Of a stretch of 64,000 bases of DNA, positions 17,989-26,182 are shown in pieces. The notes beneath the pieces are model-generated. The model was not told the origin of the DNA and searched no databases. It saw only the letters and a program-made list of their open reading frames with translations. This stretch comes from Microlunatus sagamiharensis (GTDB taxonomy: Bacteria; Actinomycetota; Actinomycetes; Propionibacteriales; Propionibacteriaceae). The translations under genes and the position numbers were made by a program. Within the stretch, counting starts at the first letter, position 1. Each line of letters starts with the position of its first letter. The stretch spans positions 3,038,001 to 3,102,000 of the forward strand of contig NZ_LT629799.1 of assembly GCF_900105785.1 (NCBI RefSeq), written 5' to 3'.

Positions 17989-18360
17989 ATGCCTACCTAC
18001 CAGTACCGCTGCACCGAGTGCGGGCACGACCTCGAGGCCGTGCAGAAGTTCAGCGACGCCGCGCTGACGGAGTGCCCGAACTGCCACGGGCAGCTGCGGA
18101 AGATCTACAACGCGGTGGGCGTGGTGTTCAAGGGCTCGGGCTTCTACCGCACGGACTCGCGGCCCAAGGAGGGTTCGTCGAGCGGTTCCGGCTCGTCGGG
18201 CTCCTCGGGGTCCTCCGGCTCCGACACCAAGAGCAGCGGGTCCGGCTCCTCCGACAAGTCCGGCGACAGCGGCTCGGGCTCGTCGGGCACCAAGACCGAC
18301 ACCGCCAAGCCGGCCAAGGCCGCCGCCTCCTCGTCCACAGGGTCGGGCTCCGCCGGCTGA
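17989..18360 (+). CDS. Zinc-ribbon protein of the FmdB/Ruc type with disordered Ser/Gly tail
   Basis: 123 residues. The N-terminal zinc ribbon has Cys8-x2-Cys11 ('RCTEC') and a second pair in 'ECPNCHG', followed by 'LRKIYNAVGVVFKGSGFYRTDSR'. From about residue 60 the protein is almost only Ser, Gly, Asp, Lys, Thr and Ala and should be disordered. This layout matches mycobacterial Ruc (Rv0991c), a chaperone activated by oxidation of its zinc-binding cysteines and controlled by HrcA. The CIRCE site at 17916-17942 supports that role. The ATG at 17989 follows a GGAGAGAG purine run. Confidence 0.8.
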   Translation: MPTYQYRCTECGHDLEAVQKFSDAALTECPNCHGQLRKIYNAVGVVFKGSGFYRTDSRPKEGSSSGSGSSGSSGSSGSDTKSSGSGSSDKSGDSGSGSSGTKTDTAKPAKAAASSSTGSGSAG

Positions 18361-18409
18361 GGTCTGTGGACGACCGGCACGTCCGGGCCGACGTCATGAG
18401 GGTTGAGGC

Positions 18410-19057
18410 GTGCGCGCCTCGACCAGCCGACCCGGCATCCCCCACCACCGTCACCACCCGCTGCGCCTCCTGGCGCGGGCGGCGTCCTGGCACCGGCGCA
18501 AGCTCGCGGTCGTCGCGGCCGCGGCCGCGGTCCTGACGGGGCTGGCTGCCACCGCGCCACCCGCGCCCGCGACGACGGACGTCGTCCGGGCGCGCAGCGA
18601 CCTGGTCGGCGGTGCCGTCCTCACCGCGGACGACCTCGAGACGGTCGCCCTGCCCAGCGACGGGCTCCCCGACGGGGCGAGCGCCGACCTCGACGCGCTC
18701 GTCGGTCTGCGGCTGGCCGCCCCGGTCCCCCGCCACCAGGTCCTCACCCCCGTCGCGCTCACCGGTCCCGCCGCCGTGGGTCCCGGGCACGTCCTCGCCC
18801 CGGTCCGTCTGGCCGACGCCGACGTCGTCGGGCTCCTCCGCCCCGGCGACCTCGTCGACGTCCTCGGCGTCAGCGCGGAGGGCGGTCGTTCGTCGACCGT
18901 GGCGCGGCGCGTCCGTGTGGTGACGGTGCCCGCTCGGAGCGAGGACGACCAGGCGACCTCCGCCGGCGCGCTCGTCGTGCTCGACGTCCCCGACACCGAC
19001 GTCGGAGCGTTGACCCGGGCAGCGGCGGGTGGCAGCCTGACGATCACCTGGACGTGA
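18410..19057 (+). CDS. SAF-domain protein (CpaB/RcpC-like)
   Basis: 215 residues. A basic N-terminus leads to one transmembrane segment ('KLAVVAAAAAVLTGLAA', about residues 31-47). The SAF domain follows ('VVRARSDLVGGAVLTADDLETVALP', 'LVGLRLAAPVPRHQVLTPVAL') and then a C-terminal beta domain ('LLRPGDLVDVLGV'). CpaB/RcpC proteins belong to Flp pilus assembly, but no pilus genes are nearby, so that role is only possible. The GTG at 18410 has GAGGG 7 nt upstream. Confidence 0.75.
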   Translation: MRASTSRPGIPHHRHHPLRLLARAASWHRRKLAVVAAAAAVLTGLAATAPPAPATTDVVRARSDLVGGAVLTADDLETVALPSDGLPDGASADLDALVGLRLAAPVPRHQVLTPVALTGPAAVGPGHVLAPVRLADADVVGLLRPGDLVDVLGVSAEGGRSSTVARRVRVVTVPARSEDDQATSAGALVVLDVPDTDVGALTRAAAGGSLTITWT

Positions 19058-19117
19058 GTCGCCGACGTGGGCGCACGCGGAAACCAGATCCCGACCACCC
19101 CACGGAGGACACGACCT

Positions 19118-19555
19118 ATGAAGAGCCTGACCGGTTTCCGCGACTTCCTGATGCGCGGAAACCTCGTCGACCTGGCCGTCGCCGTCATCATCGGCACGGC
19201 GTTCGCCGCCGTGGTGAAGGCGTTCACCGGGATGATCATGGACATCATCGGCAAGTTCGGGGGTGTCCCCGACTTCAGCAGCACCTCGATCTACGGCATC
19301 AGCGTCGGCGTCTTCATCACGGCGCTCCTGAGCTTCGTGCTCACGGCCGCCGTCGTGTACTGGCTCGTCGTCATCCCCTTCACCAACATCAGCGCCCGCC
19401 TCAAGAAGCAGGAGGAGCAGGTCGAGGCCGCGCCCGCCGTGACCTCCGAGGACCTCCTCACCGAGATCCGCGACCTCCTGCGCCAGCAGGCCGTCGGTAA
19501 CCCGACGCCCGGCCAGGTCCCCGGCTCCTTCCCTGGCCAGGTCACCGAGCGCTGA
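19118..19555 (+). CDS. mscL: Large-conductance mechanosensitive channel MscL
   Basis: 145 residues. 'FRDFLMRGNLVDLAVAVIIGTAFAAVVKAF' is the N-terminal amphipathic helix plus pore-lining TM1, and 'GVFITALLSFVLTAAVVYWLVVIPFTNI' is TM2. A charged C-terminal bundle follows. The homopentamer opens under membrane tension to release solutes in osmotic downshock. The ATG at 19118 has GGAGGA upstream. It is a likely co-transcript with the SAF-domain gene and is closed by the hairpin at 19590-19632. Confidence 0.95.
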   Translation: MKSLTGFRDFLMRGNLVDLAVAVIIGTAFAAVVKAFTGMIMDIIGKFGGVPDFSSTSIYGISVGVFITALLSFVLTAAVVYWLVVIPFTNISARLKKQEEQVEAAPAVTSEDLLTEIRDLLRQQAVGNPTPGQVPGSFPGQVTER

Positions 19556-19589
19556 GGCCCCACCCGGGTCTTCACACCAGCAGCACGAC

Positions 19590-19632
19590 GAAGCGCCCTC
19601 CACCTCGCTGATCGGCGAGGTGGGGGCGCTTC
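19590..19632. terminator. Hairpin between mscL and the convergent gene
   Basis: GAAGCGCC at 19590-19597 pairs with GGCGCTTC at 19625-19632, and CCACCTCGC pairs with GCGAGGTGG inside. It gives an almost continuous stem of about 17 bp around a TGATCG loop. It lies 35 nt after the mscL stop and 60 nt after the facing gene's stop. Confidence 0.75.
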
Positions 19633-19691
19633 GACATCTGCCGTGACGTCGGCCGAGGGCGTCCCGCATGGAGGTCGTCGCGACGTCGTCC

Positions 19692-20015
19692 TCAGGAGCC
19701 GTGGTGCGGCGGCACGTCCGCGAGCAGCCGACGCTCGTCGGCGTCGGGCGCGCGGTCGACGAGGACCGGGCGCGAGGCTCGGCCGAGCCGGGCGCGCAGC
19801 TCGGTCACCGCCGCGGCCATCTGGGCCGCACCGATCCCCTCGCGGAGGTCGGCGGGCACGACGAACGCGCCCCGCGGACGCCCCTCCAGCGCCTCGACCA
19901 CGGCGTCGAGGTCGGGCGCGACCTGCGCGCCGAGCTCGGGGCGCCGCTCGCCGCAGACCGCGTACGCCAGCGCCTGGTGCCAGGGGCGGAGCGGCAGCCC
20001 GGGAGCCTCGTCCAC
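19692..20015 (-). CDS. Unknown 107-residue protein downstream of UDP-glucose pyrophosphorylase
   Basis: I do not recognise this protein. It begins VDEAPGLPLRPWHQALAYAV, has a mostly helical, Ala/Arg-rich composition and no transmembrane segment, and ends DVPPHHGS. The GTG start at 20015 is 1 nt from the upstream stop, so it is co-translated with the UDP-glucose pyrophosphorylase gene. Longer frames upstream lie in that gene and are not real. Codon third positions are strongly G/C, as in neighbouring genes. Confidence 0.65.
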   Translation of the reverse strand: MDEAPGLPLRPWHQALAYAVCGERRPELGAQVAPDLDAVVEALEGRPRGAFVVPADLREGIGAAQMAAAVTELRARLGRASRPVLVDRAPDADERRLLADVPPHHGS

Positions 20016-20016
20016 C

Positions 20017-21408
20017 TCAGGCCTGGTCCCCGCCCAGCACGGTGCCGCTCGGCACGGTGCTCGGCGAGCCCTCGTCGTCGAGCGTCGCGGCACCGGTGAC
20101 CCGGACGTCGGCCTCGAAGGTCCAGTCGCCGTGCACGGTAAGGCTGCGGGCCTCGCGCAGGGAGGGCACGCCCGCCGGGAAGCGCGCGTCGAACTTCGAG
20201 ATGGTCTTGTAGTGCTTGGGGTCGAGGTCGACCAGCGGCGCCGGGTCGGTGACGCGGTCCAGCCGCCCCTCGGGCGTGACGTCGTAGACGTCGGAGCGCA
20301 GCAGGGCCAGGTCGTTCGTCGTCTTCACGGGCAGGAAGCGCTCGCGCCCGACGCCGATCGCCGTGGCGCCGGGGAAGACCTCGATCGCGGCGCCCATCGC
20401 GCTCTCGACCTGCACGACCTCCGGCGAGGAGGAGTCCGACGGGTCGACGTTCTTCACGTTCTTGATCAGCGGCAGCCCGAGGACGGCGTTGCGCTCCTTG
20501 AGCACCGTCGAGACCGCGGCCAGGTCGAACCACAGGTTGTTGCAGTGGAAGAACGGGTGGCGGTGCTCGTCGGTGAAGAAGTGCATCTCGTCGGGCGCGG
20601 TCTGCGCCGTGTCGCGCAGGATCAGCTGCCCGTCGGACTTCCGGACCGCGAGGTGGCCGCCCTTGCGGTCCGCGGGCGTGCGCCGGCACACCTCGGCCGC
20701 GTACGGCGCGCCGGTCGCGGCGAACCACCCCGCGATGCGGGCGTCGGGCGCGGCGCCGAGGTTGTCGGAGTTCGAGACCGAGGCGTAGCGGTAGCCCTGC
20801 TCGATCAGCCGGTCGAGGACGCCGGAGCCCTCGAGGGTCGTGTAGAGGTCGCCGTGCCCGGGCGGGCACCACTCCAGGGCCGGATCGGCCGGCCACTCCA
20901 CCGGGGTCAGGTCCTCGGTGAGGAGCTTGGGCTCCTGGTTCTGCTGGAAGTCGAGGTCGAGGCCGTCGACCGGGAGGTCGGTGTGGCGCGCCAGCGCGGC
21001 GAGGGTGTCCTCGCGCGTGCGGAAGCTGTCCATGAACAGCAGCGGGAGCCGGGCGCCGTACGTGGCACGCGCCGCCTGCACCTGCTCGACGATGAGGTCG
21101 AGGAACGTCTGGTCCCCGCGCACGGGCAGCAGCGACTTGGCCTTCTCCATGCCCATCGACGTGCCGAGACCGCCGTTGAGCTTGATGATCGCGGTCCGCC
21201 CGAGCGCCTCGGCGGCCTGCTCGTCGCTGACCTCGACGTCGACCAGCATCGGCGGGTCGGTCAGCGGCTCGATGCTGTCCTCGGCGATGAGGCCGGTGAC
21301 GCCCTCCTCCAGCTGGTGGTAGTAGTGCGCGAAGACCTCGATCGCCTGGGGCTGCACCCCCGCGTCGGCCATCTTCGTGCGGGCGGCTTCCAGACCTGCT
21401 GCGCTCAT
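20017..21408 (-). CDS. UTP-glucose-1-phosphate uridylyltransferase, eukaryote-type UGP family
   Basis: 463 residues. 'IIKLNGGLGTSMGMEKAKSLL' is the nucleotide-binding signature of the UDPGP family found in eukaryotes and some actinobacteria; bacterial GalU is shorter and has a different loop. 'EWCPPGHGDLY' and 'SVSNSDNLGA' form the sugar and metal site, and 'FHCNNLWFDL' follows. The C-terminal stretch carries a short beta-helix-like segment. It makes UDP-glucose from UTP and glucose-1-phosphate for polysaccharides, trehalose and glycogen. The ATG at 21408 follows a clear gap from the next gene. Confidence 0.92.
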   Translation of the reverse strand: MSAAGLEAARTKMADAGVQPQAIEVFAHYYHQLEEGVTGLIAEDSIEPLTDPPMLVDVEVSDEQAAEALGRTAIIKLNGGLGTSMGMEKAKSLLPVRGDQTFLDLIVEQVQAARATYGARLPLLFMDSFRTREDTLAALARHTDLPVDGLDLDFQQNQEPKLLTEDLTPVEWPADPALEWCPPGHGDLYTTLEGSGVLDRLIEQGYRYASVSNSDNLGAAPDARIAGWFAATGAPYAAEVCRRTPADRKGGHLAVRKSDGQLILRDTAQTAPDEMHFFTDEHRHPFFHCNNLWFDLAAVSTVLKERNAVLGLPLIKNVKNVDPSDSSSPEVVQVESAMGAAIEVFPGATAIGVGRERFLPVKTTNDLALLRSDVYDVTPEGRLDRVTDPAPLVDLDPKHYKTISKFDARFPAGVPSLREARSLTVHGDWTFEADVRVTGAATLDDEGSPSTVPSGTVLGGDQA

Positions 21409-21448
21409 GGGTCGATCGTAGGGACGATCCGCCCCGCCCGCGGAACCG

Positions 21449-22486
21449 CTACTTGGCCTCGGGCGTGATCGCGACCAGCAGGGCGACCGCCGCGGCGGCC
21501 ACCTGCTCCTGGACCGCGCCGAGGTCGGCGGTCGCCGTGCCGTCGTGGGGCTGGAGGCCGTAGTCGGCGAAGCTCGCGTGCGCGGCGCCGGAGATCACGA
21601 CGTAGGTGGTCTCGGCCGGCAGGTTCGCCTTGGAGCGCTCGATGTCGGCGGGCGTGGCGAGCCCGTCCTGGCCACCGGAGACCGACGTGACGCGCAGGTC
21701 GGTGCGCTCGAGCCGGCTCGCGGGGTAGGAGGCGAGCAGGAGCAGCCCCTGCACGCGCTGGTCGTCCTCGGCGAAGGACGCGGCGACGGTCCCGCCGAGC
21801 GAGTGCCCGCCGACAGCCCAGTGGGTGATCTCCGGGTGGTTGGCCAGGATGGTCCCTGCGTGGCCGCCGTCGAAGATCGAGAAGCCGAAGGGCTCCTTGA
21901 GCACCACGACGAGGTAGCCGGCCTCGGCCACCCGGCGCAGCTCCGGGGCGTACGAGCGCGGGTCGACCCGGGCGCCGGGCAGGAAGACCAGGCCGGTCGT
22001 GGGCCGCACCGTGGCGCCCTTGGCGTCCTCCATGCTCGGCACGAGCTCGTACCAGGTCACCCGGTCGACGACGCGGACGCCGTTCTCGCTGCGCATCGCG
22101 GCGAGCGCCGACGGCTGGGCGGCGAAGGGCCTCGAGTAGCCGAGGAGCACGACCGACAGCACGGCGAGCACGAGCAGCGGCACGGCCAGCAGGACCCGCA
22201 CCTTGGCACGGCGCTCGAGCTGCGCCGGAGTGCGGCGCACGGGGTGCTCGTCGTCGCCCTCGCGGTCCTGCCGGTCGCCCATCACGAGCGTGGCCACCGC
22301 CCAGGCCATCGCGACGAAGCCCAGCAGCCCGGTGGCCAGCCCGAGGACGACGGCGGCCGGGTGACCGTTCAGGAGCACGCCGCCGCGCGTCCAGCCGATC
22401 CACGCGGTCACGACGACCATCGCGGCGCCGACCACGAGCCAGATCAGGGCCAGCACGGTGCGGCTGAGAGCACCGGGTTGCCGCAT
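21449..22486 (-). CDS. Membrane-anchored alpha/beta hydrolase
   Basis: 345 residues. Three hydrophobic helices lie in the first 125 residues (about 10-30, 40-65 and 98-115). A dienelactone-hydrolase-like alpha/beta hydrolase domain follows: nucleophile Ser in 'GGHSLGGTVAASFA', acid Asp in 'GGQDGLATP', and His in 'SGAAHASFADYG'. The catalytic triad is complete and should face the outside or the membrane surface. The substrate is unknown. The ATG at 22486 fits the start of the first helix. Confidence 0.8.
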   Translation of the reverse strand: MRQPGALSRTVLALIWLVVGAAMVVVTAWIGWTRGGVLLNGHPAAVVLGLATGLLGFVAMAWAVATLVMGDRQDREGDDEHPVRRTPAQLERRAKVRVLLAVPLLVLAVLSVVLLGYSRPFAAQPSALAAMRSENGVRVVDRVTWYELVPSMEDAKGATVRPTTGLVFLPGARVDPRSYAPELRRVAEAGYLVVVLKEPFGFSIFDGGHAGTILANHPEITHWAVGGHSLGGTVAASFAEDDQRVQGLLLLASYPASRLERTDLRVTSVSGGQDGLATPADIERSKANLPAETTYVVISGAAHASFADYGLQPHDGTATADLGAVQEQVAAAAVALLVAITPEAK

Positions 22487-22587
22487 GGCGACGAGGGTAC
22501 GGCGCGACCCCGATGAGTGTTCCGCGACGCGCGGGTCAGGATGGTCGTGCCGAGCGCCCGGCCGGCCGCGAGCAGAGGAGCACCGCC

Positions 22588-22998
22588 ATGCCTTCCCGTC
22601 TCAACCCCTACCTGAACTTCCGCGGCCAGGCCCGCGAGGCCCTGGACTTCTACCGGTCGGTCTTCGGAGGCGAGTACACCGTCACGACGTTCGGCGAGTT
22701 CGGCGAGACCCCGCCCGGCGTCGAGGGCGACCAGGTCATGCACGGCCAGCTCGAGACGTCGATGGGGTTCACGCTGATGATCTCCGACGTGCCGTCCTCG
22801 ATGGACCTCACCCCCGGCGACAACATCACGGTGAGCCTCAGCGGCGACGACGTCGACGCGCTGCGCGGCTACTGGGAGCGGCTCTCCGAGGGCGGAACGG
22901 TGACCTTCCCCCTCGAGAAGCAGATGTGGGGCGACGAGTACGGGCAGTGCCAGGACCGGTTCGGCATCCCCTGGATGGTCAACATCGCCGGCAGCTGA
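22588..22998 (+). CDS. VOC-superfamily protein (PhnB/glyoxalase-like)
   Basis: 136 residues. 'LNPYLNFRGQAREALDFYRSVFGGEY' is the opening of the PhnB-like VOC family, and 'WGDEYGQCQDRFGIPWMVNI' the closing motif. The fold is the paired beta-alpha-beta-beta-beta module, often metal-dependent. No substrate can be assigned. The ATG at 22588 has AGGAG 7 nt upstream. It is followed at 25 nt by an ATPase gene in the same direction. Confidence 0.85.
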   Translation: MPSRLNPYLNFRGQAREALDFYRSVFGGEYTVTTFGEFGETPPGVEGDQVMHGQLETSMGFTLMISDVPSSMDLTPGDNITVSLSGDDVDALRGYWERLSEGGTVTFPLEKQMWGDEYGQCQDRFGIPWMVNIAGS

Positions 22999-23023
22999 CC
23001 CGCCACGTCCCACGGCGTCCAGG

Positions 23024-23740
23024 ATGCGGTTCGACGACCGCCCCGTCCGCCGGGTCGAGGCCCGGGAGCCGGTGCCCGACGACGAGTGGCCGGCCACCGT
23101 CCCCGCCGTCGCCCAGGTGCTGCGCGACGGCCTCGACCTGCCGGCCGGGGTGACCTTCCTGGTCGGGGAGAACGGCGCGGGCAAGTCCACGCTCGTGGAG
23201 GGCCTGGCCGGTGCGTTCGGCCTGGGCGTCGAGGGTGGCGAGCGCGGCTCGCTGCACGCGACGTACGCCTCCGAGTCGGGACTGGCCGACACGCTGCGCC
23301 TCGTGCGCGGCGGCGGTGCCCAGCGCAACGGGTTCTTCCTGCGCGCCGAGACGATGCACGGCTTCTTCACCTACCTGGCCACCGAGGCCGCGGTCGGTCG
23401 CTACCACGAGATGAGCCACGGGGAGTCGTTCCTGTCGGCGGTCGAGTGGTACCTCCGCAGGCCCGGCTTCTACTGCCTCGACGAGCCGGAGGCGGCCCTG
23501 TCCTTCTCCTCGACGCTCGTGCTGCTCGGCCGCCTGCACGAGCTGGCGCGGACGCCTGGCGCGCAGGTCGTGTGCGCGACCCACTCCCCCGTGCTCGCGG
23601 CGCTGCCCGGCGCGACCATCCTCGAGCTGGGCGAGTGGGGCGTGCGCGAGACGACGTGGGACGACCTCGTCCTCGTCGCGAACTGGCGCTCCTACCTGAC
23701 CGACCCGCGGCACTACCTGCGCCACGTCCTCGACGACTGA
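23024..23740 (+). CDS. AAA/ABC-type ATPase (SMC-like, stand-alone)
   Basis: 238 residues with a full ABC-ATPase set: Walker A 'GENGAGKST', signature 'MSHGESF', Walker B 'YCLDEPEAAL' and switch 'CATHSPV'. No transmembrane segment is present, and it lacks the coiled coil of SMC and RecF proteins. This compact form is typical of the AAA_21-type predicted ATPases that often work with an unknown partner. The upstream VOC gene is 25 nt away and could share its transcript. No nuclease partner is adjacent, so a defence role is not supported. Confidence 0.8.
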   Translation: MRFDDRPVRRVEAREPVPDDEWPATVPAVAQVLRDGLDLPAGVTFLVGENGAGKSTLVEGLAGAFGLGVEGGERGSLHATYASESGLADTLRLVRGGGAQRNGFFLRAETMHGFFTYLATEAAVGRYHEMSHGESFLSAVEWYLRRPGFYCLDEPEAALSFSSTLVLLGRLHELARTPGAQVVCATHSPVLAALPGATILELGEWGVRETTWDDLVLVANWRSYLTDPRHYLRHVLDD

Positions 23741-23786
23741 CGCGCCGAACCGATCTCCTCGACCGGCGCCGGCGTCGTCGGACGAC

Positions 23787-24206
23787 TCAGAGGTGCGTGA
23801 GCACCACCGCGAGCACCGCGGCGACGGCCACGAGCGCGAACGCCAGCAGGACGACGTTGATGCGGGCCGCCTGGTCGAACAGCGCGTCCACGGCGGCGCT
23901 CTCCTCCGCGGTCGGGGCGCCGGTCGGCTGCGCGAGCGCGAAGGGCGCGGCGACGGCCGGGACGACGGACGCGGCGGCCTCCGGCTCGACGGTCGGGGTG
24001 AGCTTGATCGTCCCGCTCAGGGCCTCGGCCTGGCGCTGCTGCGCCGCGGCGTGGTGGCCGGGGGTCCAGCCCGGCGCGCCGACGGTCAGCGCCGCGTCAC
24101 GGACGAGCGGCGACGCGTCGCCGGCGAGGGCGGACTGCCGGGTCAGGACCTGTGCACCGTCGAGCGCGGAGGGGGTGGGGACGAGGCCTGCACTACGGGG
24201 GGACAT
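23787..24206 (-). CDS. Unknown small protein with C-terminal membrane anchor
   Basis: 139 residues. The first 110 are rich in Ala, Pro, Thr and Val with no recognised domain. One strong transmembrane helix ('INVVLLAFALVAVAAVLAVVLTHL') ends at the last residue, giving a tail-anchored layout. The ATG at 24206 is the first of the frame. It is convergent with the ATPase gene, 46 nt apart. Function unknown. Confidence 0.65.
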   Translation of the reverse strand: MSPRSAGLVPTPSALDGAQVLTRQSALAGDASPLVRDAALTVGAPGWTPGHHAAAQQRQAEALSGTIKLTPTVEPEAAASVVPAVAAPFALAQPTGAPTAEESAAVDALFDQAARINVVLLAFALVAVAAVLAVVLTHL

Positions 24207-24324
24207 GCGACTCCCTGGTTCACGGGCTGCGGACAGCCGTTGCGATCAAGCTCTTTCCCCGAGTGCTTCACGCAGGGCACAAGCGTCGGTCCGGCCGCAC
24301 CCCGGCGGGGGCGATTTCGCACTG

Positions 24325-24345
24325 TTCCCAGGAAATTCTTGGGAA
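24325..24345. other. 21-bp near-perfect palindrome next to a TTGACA
   Basis: TTCCCAGGAA, A, TTCTTGGGAA: ten base pairs with one G/T mismatch around a central A, followed 4 nt later by TTGACA at 24350-24355. No good -10 hexamer appears at 16-18 nt. The spacer 24207-24460 otherwise shows no gene. It could be an operator or a short hairpin. Confidence 0.4.
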
Positions 24346-24460
24346 GGGGTTGACAATCGCTCGATCGTTGTGCTTTCCGCCTCGGAAGTGGTCCTGGGAG
24401 GCGATAACACGCCGAGGCGGGACACCGCCCGGAGCAGCGGGAGCCGCGAGGGCGACGGGG

Positions 24461-24533
24461 CGCCCCCAGCAGGATTCGAACCTGCGACACGAGGTTTAGG
24501 AAACCTCTGCTCTATCCCCTGAGCTATGGGGGC
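24461..24533 (-). tRNA. tRNA-Arg, anticodon CCT
   Basis: A 73-nt cloverleaf on the minus strand. The acceptor stem GCCCCCA pairs with TGGGGGC and the discriminator is G. The anticodon stem GAGGT/ACCTC encloses the loop TTCCTAA, giving CCT, which reads AGG. The T-arm has GGTTCGAATCC. CCA is not encoded. It stands alone between two protein genes. Confidence 0.95.
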
Positions 24534-24632
24534 CGGCGACCCAGGCTAGTGGCAAGCGGCGTGCCGCGCCTCCGGGTCCGCCCCTCCGGGCCGCGCGCTC
24601 CGGCGGCGCCCGCCGCTGCGAGCATGAGGCCC

Positions 24633-25589
24633 ATGGCCCGACCGATCGTGGTGGACGTCGACACCGGCACCGACGACGCGCTCGCCCTGCTCTACGCCGT
24701 GGGCTGCACCGACCTCGACCTGCGCGCGGTGACCTGCGTGGCCGGCAACGCCGGTCTGGAGCAGGTCGTCGAGAACACCCTGCGGGTGCTGGAGGCGGCG
24801 GGTGCGGGAGACGTCCCCGTCGCCGCCGGCGCGACGAAGCCCCTGATCGAGCGCATGCGGCCCGAGGGGCAGTTCCACGGGGCGGACGGGCTCGCGGGCG
24901 TGGAGCTCGCGCCGACGAGCCGTACGGTCGCCGACCAGCCCGCCACCGAGCTGCTGCACGCCGCCATCACGGGGGCGTCCGAACCGGTGACGCTCGTCAG
25001 CCTCGCGCCGATGACGAACGTCGCGATGCTGCTCACGCTGCACCCCGACGTCGCCGACCACCTCGAGCGGCTGGTCTTCATGGGCGGCTCCGCGTCGGTG
25101 GGCAACGTGACCGCGCTCGCCGAGTTCAACGTCTGGCAGGACCCCGAGGCGGCGACCTGCGTCGTCGAGTCGGGCCTGCCCGTGACGATGTACGGGCTCG
25201 ACGTCTTCAACCGCCTGGTGATCGAGCAGGAGGTGGCGGACCGCTGGACCCGCTCCGACCACCCGGCGGTCCGGGCGGCCGGGGAGCTGCTGCACCGTCG
25301 TGGCACGCGGGCCGCGGGCTTCGAGCAGGACTACGTCGGCGTCCTCGGCGACGCCGGTGCCCTGCTGGTGCTGACGCACCCCGAGCTGTTCACCACCGAG
25401 CACCTGCCCGTCCGCGTGAACCTCGAGGGGCTCGGCCGCGGTCAGACGATCGTCGACCGGAGGCCGCACGCGCAGGACCAGCAGGCCCTCGACCGCGACC
25501 CGTGGCCGGTGCTGGAGGTCGCCCTCGACGCCGACCTGGCGGCCGCCGCACAGGCCTTCGTCGACGTGGTCGACGCCCTCGAGCGGTAG
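24633..25589 (+). CDS. Inosine-uridine-preferring nucleoside hydrolase family protein
   Basis: 318 residues. 'PIVVDVDTGTDDALALLYA' is the DTDxGxDD-type metal-binding start of the family. 'VTLVSLAPMTNVA', 'LVFMGGSASVGNVTALAEFNVWQDPEAA' and 'GLDVFN' are the further conserved blocks, including the Ca-binding Asn and Asp. It cleaves the N-glycosidic bond of ribonucleosides for salvage. I start at the ATG at 24633; an upstream extension to 24549 enters the tRNA-flanking spacer and is not conserved-looking. A terminator hairpin follows at 25621. Confidence 0.9.
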   Translation: MARPIVVDVDTGTDDALALLYAVGCTDLDLRAVTCVAGNAGLEQVVENTLRVLEAAGAGDVPVAAGATKPLIERMRPEGQFHGADGLAGVELAPTSRTVADQPATELLHAAITGASEPVTLVSLAPMTNVAMLLTLHPDVADHLERLVFMGGSASVGNVTALAEFNVWQDPEAATCVVESGLPVTMYGLDVFNRLVIEQEVADRWTRSDHPAVRAAGELLHRRGTRAAGFEQDYVGVLGDAGALLVLTHPELFTTEHLPVRVNLEGLGRGQTIVDRRPHAQDQQALDRDPWPVLEVALDADLAAAAQAFVDVVDALER

Positions 25590-25620
25590 CCGCTCACCGC
25601 GCGACGGCGGCAGGACGCAC

Positions 25621-25657
25621 GAGGACCCGCGCCGGGATGATTCCCGGGCGGGTCCTC
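25621..25657. terminator. Hairpin between nucleoside hydrolase and thioredoxin genes
   Basis: A 10-bp perfect stem, GAGGACCCGC (25621-25630) with GCGGGTCCTC (25648-25657), and a possible inner CCGGG/CCCGG pairing. It lies between convergent stops and probably serves both genes. Confidence 0.8.
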
Positions 25658-25689
25658 CGTGTCTACTGCGGCTCGTTCCGAGCCGGGTC

Positions 25690-26076
25690 TCACTCGTGCG
25701 AGTGGCCCTCGTGCTTGTCCTTGAGCTCGGCGACCTGCTTGTGCACCTCGGCCATGTCGAGGCCCTTGACCGCGTCCACGACCTGCTTCAGCGCCGGGCC
25801 CGGCAGCGCGCCGGCCTGGTTGAAGACGAGGACGCCCTCGCGGAAGGCCATCAGCGTCGGGATTCCCTCGATGCCGAGCGAGCCCGAGAGCTGCTGGTTG
25901 GCGTCGGTGTCGAGCTTGGCGAAGACGATGTCGCCGTTCTCCTCCGACTCCTTCTCGAAGATCGGGCCGAAACGCTTGCACGGGCCGCACCAGTCGGCCC
26001 AGAAGTCGACCAGCACGATGTCGTTGTCGCTGATCGTCTTCTCGAAGTTGTCGGAGTTGATCTCGACCGTCGCCAT
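25690..26076 (-). CDS. Thioredoxin
   Basis: 128 residues. The active site is 'FWADWCGPCKRFGPIFE', with the cis-proline in 'IEGIPTLMAFREG'. The first 105 residues form a normal thioredoxin; a C-terminal extension of about 25 residues ('DMAEVHKQVAELKDKHEGHSHE') is helical and ends in a His-rich tail. It reduces protein disulphides in the cytoplasm. The ATG at 26076 has GGAGGAGCAGGAAGC upstream. It is a single gene, with no thioredoxin reductase beside it. Confidence 0.93.
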   Translation of the reverse strand: MATVEINSDNFEKTISDNDIVLVDFWADWCGPCKRFGPIFEKESEENGDIVFAKLDTDANQQLSGSLGIEGIPTLMAFREGVLVFNQAGALPGPALKQVVDAVKGLDMAEVHKQVAELKDKHEGHSHE

Positions 26077-26182
26077 GCTTCCTGCTCCTCCACGTCGCGT
26101 GGTCCGTCCGACGTACGTCGCGGACCTGCACACCAGAACCACACGCCGGCCGGGGCTATTCCGGGCCCCGCCGGAGGTCCGG

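Noticed and set aside
18410-19057. Flp/Tad pilus locus
   Set aside because: Only a single SAF-domain protein is present; no secretin, ATPase or pilin genes are near.
23024-23740. Anti-phage defence ATPase
   Set aside because: The ATPase stands next to a VOC protein and has no nuclease, helicase or reverse transcriptase partner.
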